Assembly: GCA_037137375.1 (NCBI GenBank)
Contig: JBAXKJ010000015.1
Coordinates: forward strand, 1-64,000
DNA length: 64,000 nucleotides
Direction: 5' to 3'
Source: CAINVV01 sp037137375
GTDB lineage: Bacteria; Bacteroidota; Bacteroidia; Bacteroidales; Prolixibacteraceae
This document shows, piece after piece, positions 54,261-64,000 of the stretch; position 1 is the first letter of the stretch; the number at the start of each line of letters is the position of its first letter. The notes below the pieces were generated by a model. The model did not search any database. It was not told where the DNA came from and saw nothing but the letters and a program-made list of their open reading frames with translations. The translations under genes were made by a program, and so were the position numbers.

Positions 54261-54330
54261 CCTCTCATGTCTCGCTGTCTCACTTTCTCACTTTCTCAGA
54301 TCTCAGTTCTCAGGTCTCATTTCTCATTTC
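54261..54330. repeat. CTCA-rich low-complexity tract
   Basis: About nine copies of CTCA, often as TTTCTCA or TCTCATT, fill this pyrimidine-rich stretch just beyond the ruvC stop. It resembles in style the CTTCCCAT repeat 1.8 kb upstream, which also ends at a minus-strand stop codon. Confidence 0.5.
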
Positions 54331-54890
54331 ACCCTCCCTGGGTTCTTCTTCACAAACTCTTCCCAGTTTTTGGCACCTTTTTCCGAGACAGGATTCTTCA
54401 TCTGTAAATAGTGGCAAACCGCTGCACCCAGCGCATCGGTGGCATCCAGATCTGAAGGCATGATAGTCATGCCGAACATCTGTTTAAGGAAATAGGCGAC
54501 TTGTTCTTTGGAAGAGGCGCCACTACCGGTAATAGCCTGTTTGATGCGTAGCGGGGCGTATTCAAAGATGGGAACCCCGCGATAAAGTGAAGCTGCCATG
54601 GCAACACCCTGCGCTCGCCCCAGTTTTAACATGGATTGTATGTTCTTCCCAAAAAACGGGGCCTCCAGTGCGGTTTCGTCCGGTTTATACTCGTCAACCA
54701 GGTAAAGAGTGCGGTTAAATATGTGGCTGAGTTTTTCGTAATGTCCTGAAAATCCAGAAGTTTTAACCACTCCGGTCGCCACAATATTAACTTTATTGTC
54801 CTCCACCCTGATGACTCCGTATCCCATGATGTTAGACCCGGGATCGATACCCAATATAGTCTTACTGATTGTCAAATCTTTTTTGATCAA
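54324..54890 (-). CDS. ruvC: Crossover junction endodeoxyribonuclease RuvC
   Basis: 188 residues. ILGIDPGSNIMGYG holds the first catalytic aspartate, ETALEAPFFG the glutamate, and DLDATDALGAAVCH the final acidic pair. It resolves Holliday junctions. The only sensible start is a TTG at 54888-54890; the nearest ATG upstream is out of frame and followed by a stop. Confidence 0.94.
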   Translation of the reverse strand: MIKKDLTISKTILGIDPGSNIMGYGVIRVEDNKVNIVATGVVKTSGFSGHYEKLSHIFNRTLYLVDEYKPDETALEAPFFGKNIQSMLKLGRAQGVAMAASLYRGVPIFEYAPLRIKQAITGSGASSKEQVAYFLKQMFGMTIMPSDLDATDALGAAVCHYLQMKNPVSEKGAKNWEEFVKKNPGRVK

Positions 54891-54921
54891 ATCTACATCT
54901 TTTAATTTTTAATATAAATAG

Positions 54922-54929
54922 TATATTTG
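54922..54929 (+). promoter_or_regulatory. -7 promoter box for the giant repeat protein
   Basis: TATATTTG matches TAnnTTTG. The leader to the ATG at 55137 would be about 200 bases and contains no gene. Confidence 0.45.
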
Positions 54930-55136
54930 AACTCTTAACATGGAGTAACAGCGTTTTAAGCAACGCATTTTGTTGATAAAAAATCACTATTTTTACCAAT
55001 GAAATTGTCAACAAAATTGCGATTTGACTGTTGTTTTGAGTTGTTTCACTGAAATCGGATGGTATATTGGGAAACCAATGTTACTTTTCCAAGATAAAGT
55101 GGGGAAATTGAATTTGATTGAACAAATACTAACGTG

Positions 55137-58100
55137 ATGATTCTTACTGCCTTACAATATACCAAGCTTTTTTCCCTTAGAAAGTTCTCCGGGCTTTTAG
55201 TCTCGATTATTAGTGTTTTAATTAGTCTTGGCGCAACACCAGTTGAAAATTTAAGCCTTCCAAACCCGTCTCTAAACGCTTCCATTACTTCTGTAACTGG
55301 CACTTCGCCTTTGTGTGTAGCTGCAACAGCGGTTTATAGTGCTAATGGTGTAGTTCTGGATGGTGGTTCAGGTGCATGGAGCAGCAGTAATTCAGCAGTG
55401 GCCACGGTCGACCCATCCACCGGGTTTGTCACAGCTGTCGCAGGTGGAACTTGTAATATCATTTATACCATTACAGGCGGAGTTGGCGGAACTGTAATTG
55501 CACAGCAACCTCTGACTGTAAATCCTCTACCAGTCCCTACAATAACAGGAAACTCATCTTCATGCGCTGGGGCAACCAGCATATTTTATTCTACCGAAAT
55601 TGGGATGACTGGTTATAACTGGAGTGTTTCGTCGGGCGGTACGATTACATCTGGGGCCGGAACCAGTTCAATAACAGTGAATTGGAATACTGTAGGAGCA
55701 CAAAATGTTTCTGTGAATTACACGAATACGAATTCTTGTACAGCTGCATCCCCTACGGTAAAAAGCGTTCAGGTTCATGCTTTGCCTGTTCCCACAATCA
55801 CAGGATTAGCTTCAGTCTGTAATGGTGCGACCGGAGTGATCTATCAGACTGAAAGTTCAATGACTGGTTATATCTGGACAATATCATCGGGCGGTACGAT
55901 TACATCCGGAGCCGGAACTAATTCTATCACGGTGAATTGGAATGCGTTAGGAGCACAAGACGTTTCTGTGAATTACACGAATGCGAATTCTTGTACAGCT
56001 GCATCTCCCACGGTAAAAAGCGTGACAGTCAATGCGCTGCCTGTTCCCACAATCAGTGGATTAGCTTCAGTTTGTGCCGGTACGATAGGAGTGACTTACC
56101 AGACTGAAGGTGCTATGACTGGTTATACCTGGAGTGTTTCATCTGGTGGTACGATTACATCCGGACCCGGAACTAATTCTATTACGGTGAATTGGAATGC
56201 TGCAGGAGCACAAAATGTTTCTGTGAATTACACGAATACGAATTCTTGTGCAGCAGTATCTCCTACGGTAAAAAGCGTGAATGTTAATGCACTGCCTGGT
56301 CCTACAATCAGTGGATTAGCTTCAGTCTGTGCAGGTTCGACTGGAGTGATCTATCAGACTGAAGGTTCAATGAGTGGTTATATCTGGACTATATCATCCG
56401 GTGGTACAATTACATCCGGAGCCGGAACTAATTCAATAACGGTGAATTGGAATACTGTGGGAGCACAAAATGTTTCTGTGAATTACATGAATGCGAATTC
56501 TTGTACCGCTGCATCTCCTACGGTAAAAAGCGTGACAGTCAATGCACTGCCTGCTCCCACAATCAATGGATTAGCCTCAGTCTGTGCAGGTTCAACCGGA
56601 ATGATCTATCAGACTGAAGGTTCAATGACTGGTTATACCTGGAATATATCAGCCGGTGGCACAATTGCATCCGGAGCCGGAACTAATTCGATTTCGGTGA
56701 ATTGGAATACTGCAGGAGCACAAAATGTATCAGTAAACTATACAAATGGGAGTTCGTGCATGGCAGCAATACCAACCGTAAAGAATGTCACTGTCAATCC
56801 TCTACCAGCCGCTGCTGGTTCAATATTTGGCAACTCAACTGTTTGCCAGGGAAAGAGTTCCGTTCTTTATACAGTTCCTTCAATAACAAATGCTACAGGA
56901 TATACATGGACCTACTCAGGCACTGGCGCCACAATTGACTTTGGTCAGGGAACCAACAGTATTTTGTTAAGCTTTTCAGCCAGTGCTACCTCTGGCGTTT
57001 TATCAGTTTTTGGAACTAATACTTGTGGTGCGGGAAGTACTGCTGTTTATCCAATAATTGTTAGTCTTCTTCCAGGTGCTGCTGGAACAATAAATGGAAC
57101 TTCACCTGTTTGTCAGGGGTCAACTCAAACTTTCTCAGTACCGGCTATCTCAAATGCAGCAAGTTATACATGGCAATATTCGGGTACCGGAGCGACTATT
57201 AACGGCACAACTAATCCAGTTACTATCACTTTTTCAACAACTGCCTCTGCTGGCAATCTGACTGTAATGGGAACTAATCCTTGTGGAAATGGAGCAGTTT
57301 CACTAAACTGTCCTGTAACCATTAATCTACTTCCTACTACACCTTCCGATATTGTGCCACCTGCTGCATCAACTGTCTGTCAGGGATCAAATGGTTTAGT
57401 GTACTCTGTTTCTCCAATTCCAAATGCTACAAGGTACGACTGGGCTTATACCGGAACCGGCCATACTATCACCAATGGAGCGCCTGGTATCGCATCGATT
57501 AATTTTTCTTCCACTGCCTCTAACGGGGACCTGACTGTAAAGGGGCATAATGCATGTGGTGACGGGCCAACATCTGCTATTTCGCGCGTCAATGTGAATC
57601 CACTTCCGGGCATTGCCGGGTTAATTAATGGAACGTCAACTACTTGCCAGGGACAAACATCCATCACTTATTCTGTCGCTCCGATTTCAAATGCTACTAC
57701 TTATGTCTGGAGCTATTCTGGAACGGGAGCAACGATTACCGGGAATTCCACTTCTGTAACGGTTGATTTTTCTACAACTGCCACACCTGGAAATTTAACC
57801 GTCCTGGGAAGAAATTCTTGTGGTGATGGAGTTATCTCCCCTGATTACCCAATTAATTTGGGCCTGCTTCCTGCCGATGCGACAAGTCCTAACGGAATAT
57901 CACCTGTCTGTCAGTCACAAGCAGGAACCATCACTTACTCTGTTTCTCCTATTTCTGGTGCAACAAGTTATGTTTGGGTTTATTCTGGCACCGGCGTAAC
58001 CTTTACTAGCCCAACATTGACGCCAAACATTAATTTAACTTTCACAAGTATTGCAACTCCGGGCAACTTGACCGTGTATGGTACCAATGCTTGTGGAAAC

Positions 58101-61100
58101 GGTTCGTCTGCAACGTATGCTATTGTTGTTAACCCACTGCCGGGCACTCCTCAGGCAATTAATGGACCACCCTCCGTTTGTGCGGGTCAGGTAGGTGTTC
58201 CATATACTGTCCCGGCTATTACAAATGCACTAACTTATGATTGGACCTACTCAGGTACTGGTGCGACTATTACTGGAACTTCAAGAACTCCAACAATCAG
58301 TTTTTCAAATACAGCAACGTCTGGAAACTTGACTGTCAGGGGTAGAAATAATTGCGTAACGCCGGGTGTTATATCGGCCAATTGCCCTATAAATGTGATT
58401 AGTACACAGTTAGCACCAACAGTTTATGCTGGAGGTTCGAACTCAATTTGTGAGGGTACAACCTTATATTCTATCAACGATGCTACATTTACCAATGCTA
58501 CCCTTGCCTGGTCATCGTCTGGAACAGGAACATTTATCAATCAAACAGCGATCAATCCTACCTATTTCCCAAGTACTGCTGATTTTGCGGCCGGTTCTGT
58601 CACTCTGACGCTGACTGGGACAGCAATATCTCCTTGTACAAGTTCTGTGGTTAGCACCCAAATATTGACTCTTCAGAAAAAACCTGTTGTACAAGCCGGC
58701 CCTGGCGCTCAGATATGCAAAGGAAGCATGTATACAACGAACGGAGCTACTGCCGTTGATTATTCGACGACTAAGTGGACAACTGCCGGTGACGGAGCCT
58801 TTGCCAATGATTTACTTATTACAACCATTTATACACCTGGAACAAATGATATAGCCAACGGAGGGGTCATCCTTAAGCTAAGAGCAAACAGTATTAGTCC
58901 TTGTGGTGGGTTCGTCGAGGACACCTTTTTCTTACAGATTGTGCCATTTGCTACCGCGAGTGCGGGATCAAATGCCTCCATTTGTTCTACAGGGACTTAC
59001 GCAGTAAGTGGAGCAACCGCAACAAATTACTCCTTGTTAACATGGAGTACAACAGGTAGTGGAACCTTCTCAGATGCCCACGTTCTATCCCCGGTCTATA
59101 CTCCAAGCGCAACGGATATCAGCTTTGGATCTGTTACACTTACACTCACTGCAACACCGAATGCACCTTGTGCATCACCTGTATCCTCAACAATGTTGCT
59201 GACAATTAACCCTATTGCAACAGTTGAAGCTGGTCCGAGCGGAACAGTTTGTCAGTCAGGTTCATATACTACAAATGGAGCAACAGCTGTCCACGCCAGT
59301 ACAATTAGCTGGAGTACTAACGGAACGGGAACCTTTGACGACAGTCATTGGCTTCAGGCAGTATACCACCCCAGTGCAGAAGATGTCATTGCCGGATCTG
59401 TTATTCTGACCCTAAAGGCAACCAGTGCGGCACCCTGTGCAGCCCCTGTCGAGGACTTTCTGGTTTTGACTGTTACTCCTATTGCTACTGTCAATGCAGG
59501 TCCAGATGGATTAACCTGCGGAAATACTGACTTTGCAATTACTCAGTCCACCCAATCAAATGCATCCAGTGTGTTATGGACTACATCCGGTACAGGAACT
59601 TTTTCAAATCCTACTCAGCTGAGGCCTACCTATTCTCCTAGCGCTAATGATGTATCTATGAGATCTGTTGCCCTTACTCTTACAGGGACCAGCGGAACTT
59701 CCTGCGTGAGCGCTCCTTCTGATTTCTTAGTTTTAACCATTTCATCACCTGTGACCGCCAACGCAGGTTCCGATGCTTCAATTTGTGAAGGTAGCAATTA
59801 CCATCTTAGCGGTACGGCACCAAATGCCACAAGTATGAACTGGATATCATCCGGTACAGGAATATTCATAAATGGTAATACTCCCACTCCGGATTATATA
59901 CCCAGCGCAGATGATATTCTTGCTGGTTCGGTAACACTTACGTTTCAGGCAGGTGATGCATTTCCGTGTTTTGAATCGTCTGACCAGTTGATTTTGAACA
60001 TTTTAAAAAAACCGGTTGTTTCCGTCGGTCCTAATGCTAATGTCTGCACAGGTTCAAATTTTCCTATTACACTTACCAGAGCCTCGAATTGGGCTTCTGT
60101 GCATTGGACAAGTAGCGGAAGCGGAACCCATGGAACCTTTTCCAATCCAGATATATTGTTACCTGTTTATTTTCCGAGTACAGACGATATCGCAGCTGGC
60201 AGTGTTGTTCTCAAGCTAACGGTTCAACCTGTTTCGCCTTGCTCCGCCCCAGTTTCTGCGGAATTTACCCTTACATTCGTTGCTCCTCCAACAGCTAATG
60301 CCGGTCCGGATGCAACAATCTGTCAAACTCAGACTGGTTATACCATCAGCGGCGCTTCTTCCAACAGTTCAATTGTTAATTGGACTAGTTCGGGAACTGG
60401 AACATTTGTCAGCAATGCGACTTTAACACCAACCTATTTTCCCAGTCCATCAGATATTTCTGCCGGTAGTGTAACTCTTACACTCCATGCAACTGGAACA
60501 GCTCCCTGTGCTGATGCAACAGACAATATGATCCTTTCAATTGCAAAAACTCCTGCCATTTCTGCTGGATCTGCAGCAAGCGTCTGTCAGGGCAGTAGCT
60601 TTACAGTAAGCGATGCTTCAGCATCGAATTATTCTACCTTGATATGGACCCATAATGGATTGGGAAGTTTGGCAAATCAAACAACTTTAGCTCCAACTTA
60701 TATTCCTGCTGTAGGAGAAATTGGATCCGTGACCCTCACCTTAACAGCAAATGCAATTTCACCTTGTACCCTGCAGGTGTTTTCAACAAAAATCATTACA
60801 ATTCAGGGGATACCTGCAGCTAATGCAGGACCCGACGCCCAGGTATGCGAGCCTAATGCCTATACTATTATTGGTGCAACGGAAGCCAACGCGGGTGTCT
60901 TGAATTGGACCAGCTCGGGAACAGGAACATTTGCAGCCAATGGGACCCTTGCTCCAACTTATAATCCAAGTGCAGCGGACTATGCCTCAGGACAGGTTAC
61001 ACTAACCTTACATGCAAGCGGGATAAATTCTTGCAACTCCACTGCGACCGATAACATGTTACTAAGATTGATTCCACTGCCTTCTGCTAATGCAGGTATA

Positions 61101-64000
61101 GATGCTGTAATTTGTCAGGGTGGAAGTTATACTGTTAGCGGTGCCTCGGTTGCCAACGCAAGTTCGTATCGCTGGACCGCTTCCGGCAGCGGGAGCCTCT
61201 CCTATCCAACATCACCGCTTTCACCTGTGTATTCTGCCAGCGCCGGCGAAACGGGCAATGTTACGCTGACCCTAACCGCCAGACCAAATTCGCCTTGTGC
61301 CGCAGATGCTGTCGATCAAATGGTTATTTCCATTCAGCCATCCCCAACAGCAAATGCGGGATTGGATGCATCTACCTGTCAGGGTACCAGCTTTACTCTC
61401 TCAGGCATAGTAACCAATAGTTCTTCATATGCCTGGTCAACATCTGGGTCCGGTGCTTTTACTGGTATTGGTACCCTTTCACCAAAATATACACCTAGCG
61501 CAGCGGATGCAATAGCTGGGAGCGTAACGTTTACGCTTACTGCAGTCGCTAAGAGCCCATGTACATCCAACGTTTCAGATGTCATGATTCTCACAGTATT
61601 CCCACTCCCTGCAGTAAATGCAGGATCCGATGCAACTATCTGTGCTTCATCAAGTTATGATCTTTCACTTGCCTCTACGCCCGCTACAAATAGCAATACA
61701 ATCAGCACTTTATGGAGTACTTCAGGCGATGGGACTTTCTTCAATACAGGGTTACTCCATCCGATATATACACCTGGTCCGGGAGATATTGCAAGCGGAC
61801 AATCTGTGTTAACTTTGACTGGACAACCATTTTCATCCTGTGGTTCATTAGTTAGAGATGCGATGGTTTTAACAATTAGCAATACGCCAACTGCTGATGC
61901 TGGTCCTCCAACAATATCTATTTGTAAAGAGGCTTATACTATCACAGGAGCCACCGCCACGAATTATTCCTCTGTTCATTGGAGCGGTGGGTCAGGTTCA
62001 ATTACTAATGAAAATTCTTTGACGCCAACCTATACCCCAAGCGCCAGTGAAATAGCTTCTGGCTCAGTGACATTAACTCTAACGGTTACTGGTGGCGCTT
62101 CATGTGGTGGTGTTGCAACAGATACTATTACGCTATTAATTAAACCTTCTACTCCAAATATCAGCGTCCTTGGAGGAAATTCAACCACTTTCTGTGAAGG
62201 TAATAGCATAACATTAGCCGGTGCTCCATCGGGTTATAACTACCGCTGGACACCTGGCGGAACATCAGCGCAAAATAAAGTTGTTACAGCCTCCGGTAGT
62301 TACAGTGTAGTAATTACTGATCCTGTTACTGGTTGTTCCAGTCCACAATCGAATGTAATAACGGTAACCGTTAATCCGTCTCCTAAATTGTCAAGTCCTC
62401 TGACATTATCTCCTAATTGTAGCGGGAACTTAATTACTTACTCGCCTTCAAGCGCTACTCCTGGCACATCCTTTAGCTGGACCAGACCAATTGTTTCTGG
62501 CATTAGCCCTGCGCAGTCAAGCGGAGGGAATGGCATCAATCCAAACGAAATATTGATTAATGCGACTTCAAATCCGATTACTGTAACTTATTTGTACACA
62601 TTGACAACCAATGGTTGTACTAATTATCAAAATGTTACAGTAGATGTTGGTCCTACACCGGTTTTAACAAGCAGTCTTACTCCATCTTCGATATGTAGCA
62701 ATACTCCATTTTCCTATATTCCCGAGTCTCCAACGGTGGGTACCGTTTTTGCCTGGAGACGAGATCCGGTTCCAGGTATATCAAATCCATCCACTTCAGG
62801 GTTAGGTAATCCGAATGAAACGCTTACAAATATTACAAATTTGCCCATCAATGTGGTCTATTTTTATACTTTGACCGCTAATGGCTGCGCCAATCCTACG
62901 CCGTATAATGTCACAGTTACTGTCAATCCGGCGCCATCACTAAGCAGTTCACTTTCTCCTCCATATATTTGCAGTGGAAATATCTTTAATTATTCCGCGA
63001 CAAGTACTACATCGGGTGTTGCGATGACCTGGACAAGGCCAACGGTTACTGGAATCTCACCAATCTCTTCAAGTGGCTCCGGTAGTATTAATGAATTTCT
63101 TTCAAGTTCAGCACCCCTGCCAGTTAACGTTACCTATCAATATGTTCTCTATGCAAATGGTTGTACCACCAATCAAAACGTTGTTGTTTCTGTTAAACCG
63201 GCACCGGTCTTGACTAGTAGTCTCAATCCAGCCGCAATATGCTCCGGAAATTCGTTCGTTTATAATGCGACAACCTTGACACCTTCAACTTCATTCAGTT
63301 GGACCAGGTTAGTCAATCCAAATATTGCTGAGCCTGTTTCGCCTGCAGGGACAACATCTGTAATTAATGAAACTCTGACTAATCTAACGTTAGCGCCAGT
63401 TAATGTCACTTATAATATAACCCTAACCGCTGGCGGATGTCCTTCTCCATCCAGTTATTTTGTAAACGTGATCGTTAACCCGAAACCGCAGGTCCCAATT
63501 ATTTCGCCTGCGAGTCCGATCAATTTTTGCGCTGGTGGAAATGTAGTACTTACTTCTACTTCCTCAAATAGTTACCAATGGTCTACAGGGGAAGTAACCC
63601 AGTCTATTACTGCAAGTTCTTCAGGAAGTTATTTTGTCATTGTTAGAGATGCAAATGGTTGTCAGTCAGCTCAGTCGACTTCAGTAATTGTTAATGCTTT
63701 ATCTTTGCCAACTATTTATGCGGGAAACGATGGTGTAGTTTGTGCAGGTAATAGTTTTACTGTTAGCGGTGCGACAGCTATAAACTCTTCTTCCTATGGG
63801 TGGTCATCTTCAGGTACCGGAACTTTCCAGAATCAGGGAACTCTCGCCCCAACTTATGTTCCAAGTGTTTTAGATCAAACAAATGGTTCAGTTGTTTTGA
63901 CATTGACAGCATTTGGCAATGCACCTTGTACTGCCTCCGTAAATGACTTCCTGCAACTCACGATCCAACCGAAGCCTACGGCAAATGCAGGTCCTGACCA
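55137..64000 (+). CDS. Giant secreted Ig/PKD-repeat protein, 3' end outside the window
   Basis: An open frame from ATG 55137 to the window edge, about 2954 codons. I followed the reading frame at many points; start and end are in the same frame. A signal-like hydrophobic stretch (about 18-34) is followed by a Big_2-type Ig domain (AWSSSNSAVATVDPSTGFV). Then come five 85-residue repeats, six units of a related type (VCQG, YTWTYSGTGATI), fourteen units of about 89 residues (WTSSGTGTF, PTYxPSxxD, GSVTLTLTA), an Ig-like module, four PKD-like units (SWTRP) and more. This is a surface or secreted adhesin-like protein; a type IX secretion tag would be expected at the missing C-terminus. Confidence 0.9.
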   Translation, partial: MILTALQYTKLFSLRKFSGLLVSIISVLISLGATPVENLSLPNPSLNASITSVTGTSPLCVAATAVYSANGVVLDGGSGAWSSSNSAVATVDPSTGFVTAVAGGTCNIIYTITGGVGGTVIAQQPLTVNPLPVPTITGNSSSCAGATSIFYSTEIGMTGYNWSVSSGGTITSGAGTSSITVNWNTVGAQNVSVNYTNTNSCTAASPTVKSVQVHALPVPTITGLASVCNGATGVIYQTESSMTGYIWTISSGGTITSGAGTNSITVNWNALGAQDVSVNYTNANSCTAASPTVKSVTVNALPVPTISGLASVCAGTIGVTYQTEGAMTGYTWSVSSGGTITSGPGTNSITVNWNAAGAQNVSVNYTNTNSCAAVSPTVKSVNVNALPGPTISGLASVCAGSTGVIYQTEGSMSGYIWTISSGGTITSGAGTNSITVNWNTVGAQNVSVNYMNANSCTAASPTVKSVTVNALPAPTINGLASVCAGSTGMIYQTEGSMTGYTWNISAGGTIASGAGTNSISVNWNTAGAQNVSVNYTNGSSCMAAIPTVKNVTVNPLPAAAGSIFGNSTVCQGKSSVLYTVPSITNATGYTWTYSGTGATIDFGQGTNSILLSFSASATSGVLSVFGTNTCGAGSTAVYPIIVSLLPGAAGTINGTSPVCQGSTQTFSVPAISNAASYTWQYSGTGATINGTTNPVTITFSTTASAGNLTVMGTNPCGNGAVSLNCPVTINLLPTTPSDIVPPAASTVCQGSNGLVYSVSPIPNATRYDWAYTGTGHTITNGAPGIASINFSSTASNGDLTVKGHNACGDGPTSAISRVNVNPLPGIAGLINGTSTTCQGQTSITYSVAPISNATTYVWSYSGTGATITGNSTSVTVDFSTTATPGNLTVLGRNSCGDGVISPDYPINLGLLPADATSPNGISPVCQSQAGTITYSVSPISGATSYVWVYSGTGVTFTSPTLTPNINLTFTSIATPGNLTVYGTNACGNGSSATYAIVVNPLPGTPQAINGPPSVCAGQVGVPYTVPAITNALTYDWTYSGTGATITGTSRTPTISFSNTATSGNLTVRGRNNCVTPGVISANCPINVISTQLAPTVYAGGSNSICEGTTLYSINDATFTNATLAWSSSGTGTFINQTAINPTYFPSTADFAAGSVTLTLTGTAISPCTSSVVSTQILTLQKKPVVQAGPGAQICKGSMYTTNGATAVDYSTTKWTTAGDGAFANDLLITTIYTPGTNDIANGGVILKLRANSISPCGGFVEDTFFLQIVPFATASAGSNASICSTGTYAVSGATATNYSLLTWSTTGSGTFSDAHVLSPVYTPSATDISFGSVTLTLTATPNAPCASPVSSTMLLTINPIATVEAGPSGTVCQSGSYTTNGATAVHASTISWSTNGTGTFDDSHWLQAVYHPSAEDVIAGSVILTLKATSAAPCAAPVEDFLVLTVTPIATVNAGPDGLTCGNTDFAITQSTQSNASSVLWTTSGTGTFSNPTQLRPTYSPSANDVSMRSVALTLTGTSGTSCVSAPSDFLVLTISSPVTANAGSDASICEGSNYHLSGTAPNATSMNWISSGTGIFINGNTPTPDYIPSADDILAGSVTLTFQAGDAFPCFESSDQLILNILKKPVVSVGPNANVCTGSNFPITLTRASNWASVHWTSSGSGTHGTFSNPDILLPVYFPSTDDIAAGSVVLKLTVQPVSPCSAPVSAEFTLTFVAPPTANAGPDATICQTQTGYTISGASSNSSIVNWTSSGTGTFVSNATLTPTYFPSPSDISAGSVTLTLHATGTAPCADATDNMILSIAKTPAISAGSAASVCQGSSFTVSDASASNYSTLIWTHNGLGSLANQTTLAPTYIPAVGEIGSVTLTLTANAISPCTLQVFSTKIITIQGIPAANAGPDAQVCEPNAYTIIGATEANAGVLNWTSSGTGTFAANGTLAPTYNPSAADYASGQVTLTLHASGINSCNSTATDNMLLRLIPLPSANAGIDAVICQGGSYTVSGASVANASSYRWTASGSGSLSYPTSPLSPVYSASAGETGNVTLTLTARPNSPCAADAVDQMVISIQPSPTANAGLDASTCQGTSFTLSGIVTNSSSYAWSTSGSGAFTGIGTLSPKYTPSAADAIAGSVTFTLTAVAKSPCTSNVSDVMILTVFPLPAVNAGSDATICASSSYDLSLASTPATNSNTISTLWSTSGDGTFFNTGLLHPIYTPGPGDIASGQSVLTLTGQPFSSCGSLVRDAMVLTISNTPTADAGPPTISICKEAYTITGATATNYSSVHWSGGSGSITNENSLTPTYTPSASEIASGSVTLTLTVTGGASCGGVATDTITLLIKPSTPNISVLGGNSTTFCEGNSITLAGAPSGYNYRWTPGGTSAQNKVVTASGSYSVVITDPVTGCSSPQSNVITVTVNPSPKLSSPLTLSPNCSGNLITYSPSSATPGTSFSWTRPIVSGISPAQSSGGNGINPNEILINATSNPITVTYLYTLTTNGCTNYQNVTVDVGPTPVLTSSLTPSSICSNTPFSYIPESPTVGTVFAWRRDPVPGISNPSTSGLGNPNETLTNITNLPINVVYFYTLTANGCANPTPYNVTVTVNPAPSLSSSLSPPYICSGNIFNYSATSTTSGVAMTWTRPTVTGISPISSSGSGSINEFLSSSAPLPVNVTYQYVLYANGCTTNQNVVVSVKPAPVLTSSLNPAAICSGNSFVYNATTLTPSTSFSWTRLVNPNIAEPVSPAGTTSVINETLTNLTLAPVNVTYNITLTAGGCPSPSSYFVNVIVNPKPQVPIISPASPINFCAGGNVVLTSTSSNSYQWSTGEVTQSITASSSGSYFVIVRDANGCQSAQSTSVIVNALSLPTIYAGNDGVVCAGNSFTVSGATAINSSSYGWSSSGTGTFQNQGTLAPTYVPSVLDQTNGSVVLTLTAFGNAPCTASVNDFLQLTIQPKPTANAGPD
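55536..56810 (+). repeat. Five in-frame 255-bp tandem repeats
   Basis: Unit starts at 55536, 55791, 56046, 56301 and 56556, each exactly 255 bases (85 residues). DNA identity between units is high, with long shared runs around ACGATTACATCCGG and GTGAATTACACGAAT, pointing to recent duplication or ongoing gene conversion. Each unit holds two cysteines (VCAG and NSC). Confidence 0.9.
56811..58412 (+). repeat. Six diverged repeats of about 266 bp
   Basis: Protein-level repeats with VCQG at the start, TYxWxYSGTGATI in the middle and GNLTVxGTNxCG near the end. DNA identity is much lower than in the preceding block, so these are older copies. Confidence 0.8.
58413..62141 (+). repeat. Fourteen diverged repeats of about 266 bp
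   Basis: Each unit begins (A/S)NAGxDAxIC and continues WxSSGTGTF, then LxPTYxPSAxDIxxGSVTLTLTA and a PC pair. A further unit lies near 63695-63960 and another starts at the window edge. Confidence 0.8.
62376..63480 (+). repeat. Four PKD-like repeats of about 276 bp
   Basis: Units share PxPxLSSxLxPxxIC, then FxWTRPxVxGIS, GxxxINExL and VTYxYTLTxNGC. Ig-like modules flank the block on both sides. Confidence 0.75.

Noticed and set aside
55137..63960. Tandem repeats as a CRISPR array
   Set aside because: The repeats are in frame, protein-coding and about 255-276 bases long, not short repeats with unique spacers.
54324..64000. Numerous short frames inside the giant gene and its antisense
   Set aside because: They are shadows of the repetitive coding sequence with no recognisable products.

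Overview
This window comes from the chromosome of a Bacteroidota bacterium, most likely class Bacteroidia. The evidence is family content restricted to or typical of that phylum (DUF4403, DUF4783 and DUF6427 proteins, Bacteroidota-style RecQ, long Ig/PKD repeat proteins), conserved gene orders (tatC-lptB, tig-clpP-clpX), and a recurring -7 promoter box TAnnTTTG upstream of many starts. No CRISPR array, prophage, insertion sequence or rRNA was seen. Coding density is very high and several convergent genes overlap at their 3' ends.

Layout. 1-5.1 kb: a REP-like palindrome pair, a secreted regulatory-domain/plug-domain protein and a DUF4403 lipoprotein. 5.2-7.9 kb: a cysteine-rich ferredoxin-like protein divergent from a class IV aminotransferase plus nitroreductase pair. 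7.9-12.8 kb: a minus-strand operon of ETF-ubiquinone oxidoreductase, a fused EtfB-EtfA and a membrane-anchored formylglycine-generating-type enzyme. 12.9-18.6 kb: hybrid histidine kinase, aldo/keto reductase, hflX, asd. 18.8-23.1 kb: lamin-tail surface protein, then a Tat-signal DUF362 protein with a membrane polyferredoxin. 23.1-32.7 kb: prmC and ribD with overlapping divergent start codons, YihY, DUF4783, rlmH, a 1220-residue sensor kinase, recQ. 33-38.6 kb: tatC, lptB, tRNA-Leu(UAG), tig, clpP, clpX and a cold-shock gene. 38.6-43 kb: a three-gene ribose/nucleoside scavenging operon. 43.1-54.9 kb: purD, DUF6427, rmuC, a KAS III-like enzyme, lpxH, a degenerate TlpA-like lipoprotein, ribF, ahcY, a Rieske-like lipoprotein, greA, a HIT protein, ruvC. 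55.1-64 kb: the 5' part (about 2954 codons) of a giant secreted repeat protein that runs off the window.

How the genes work together. The strongest accessory system is rbsK plus a secreted nucleoside hydrolase / ADP-ribosylglycohydrolase fusion plus a GRP-type sugar transporter. It looks like a compact form of the ribose-utilisation (rus) system known from Bacteroides: free ribose is released from ribosyl compounds in the periplasm, imported, and phosphorylated. The EtfBA fusion beside ETF-QO makes a two-polypeptide electron route from flavoproteins to quinone. The DUF362/polyferredoxin pair looks like an exported iron-sulfur redox module. Regulatory signals of note are a terminator-like hairpin in the greA leader and competing hairpins in the clpP leader.
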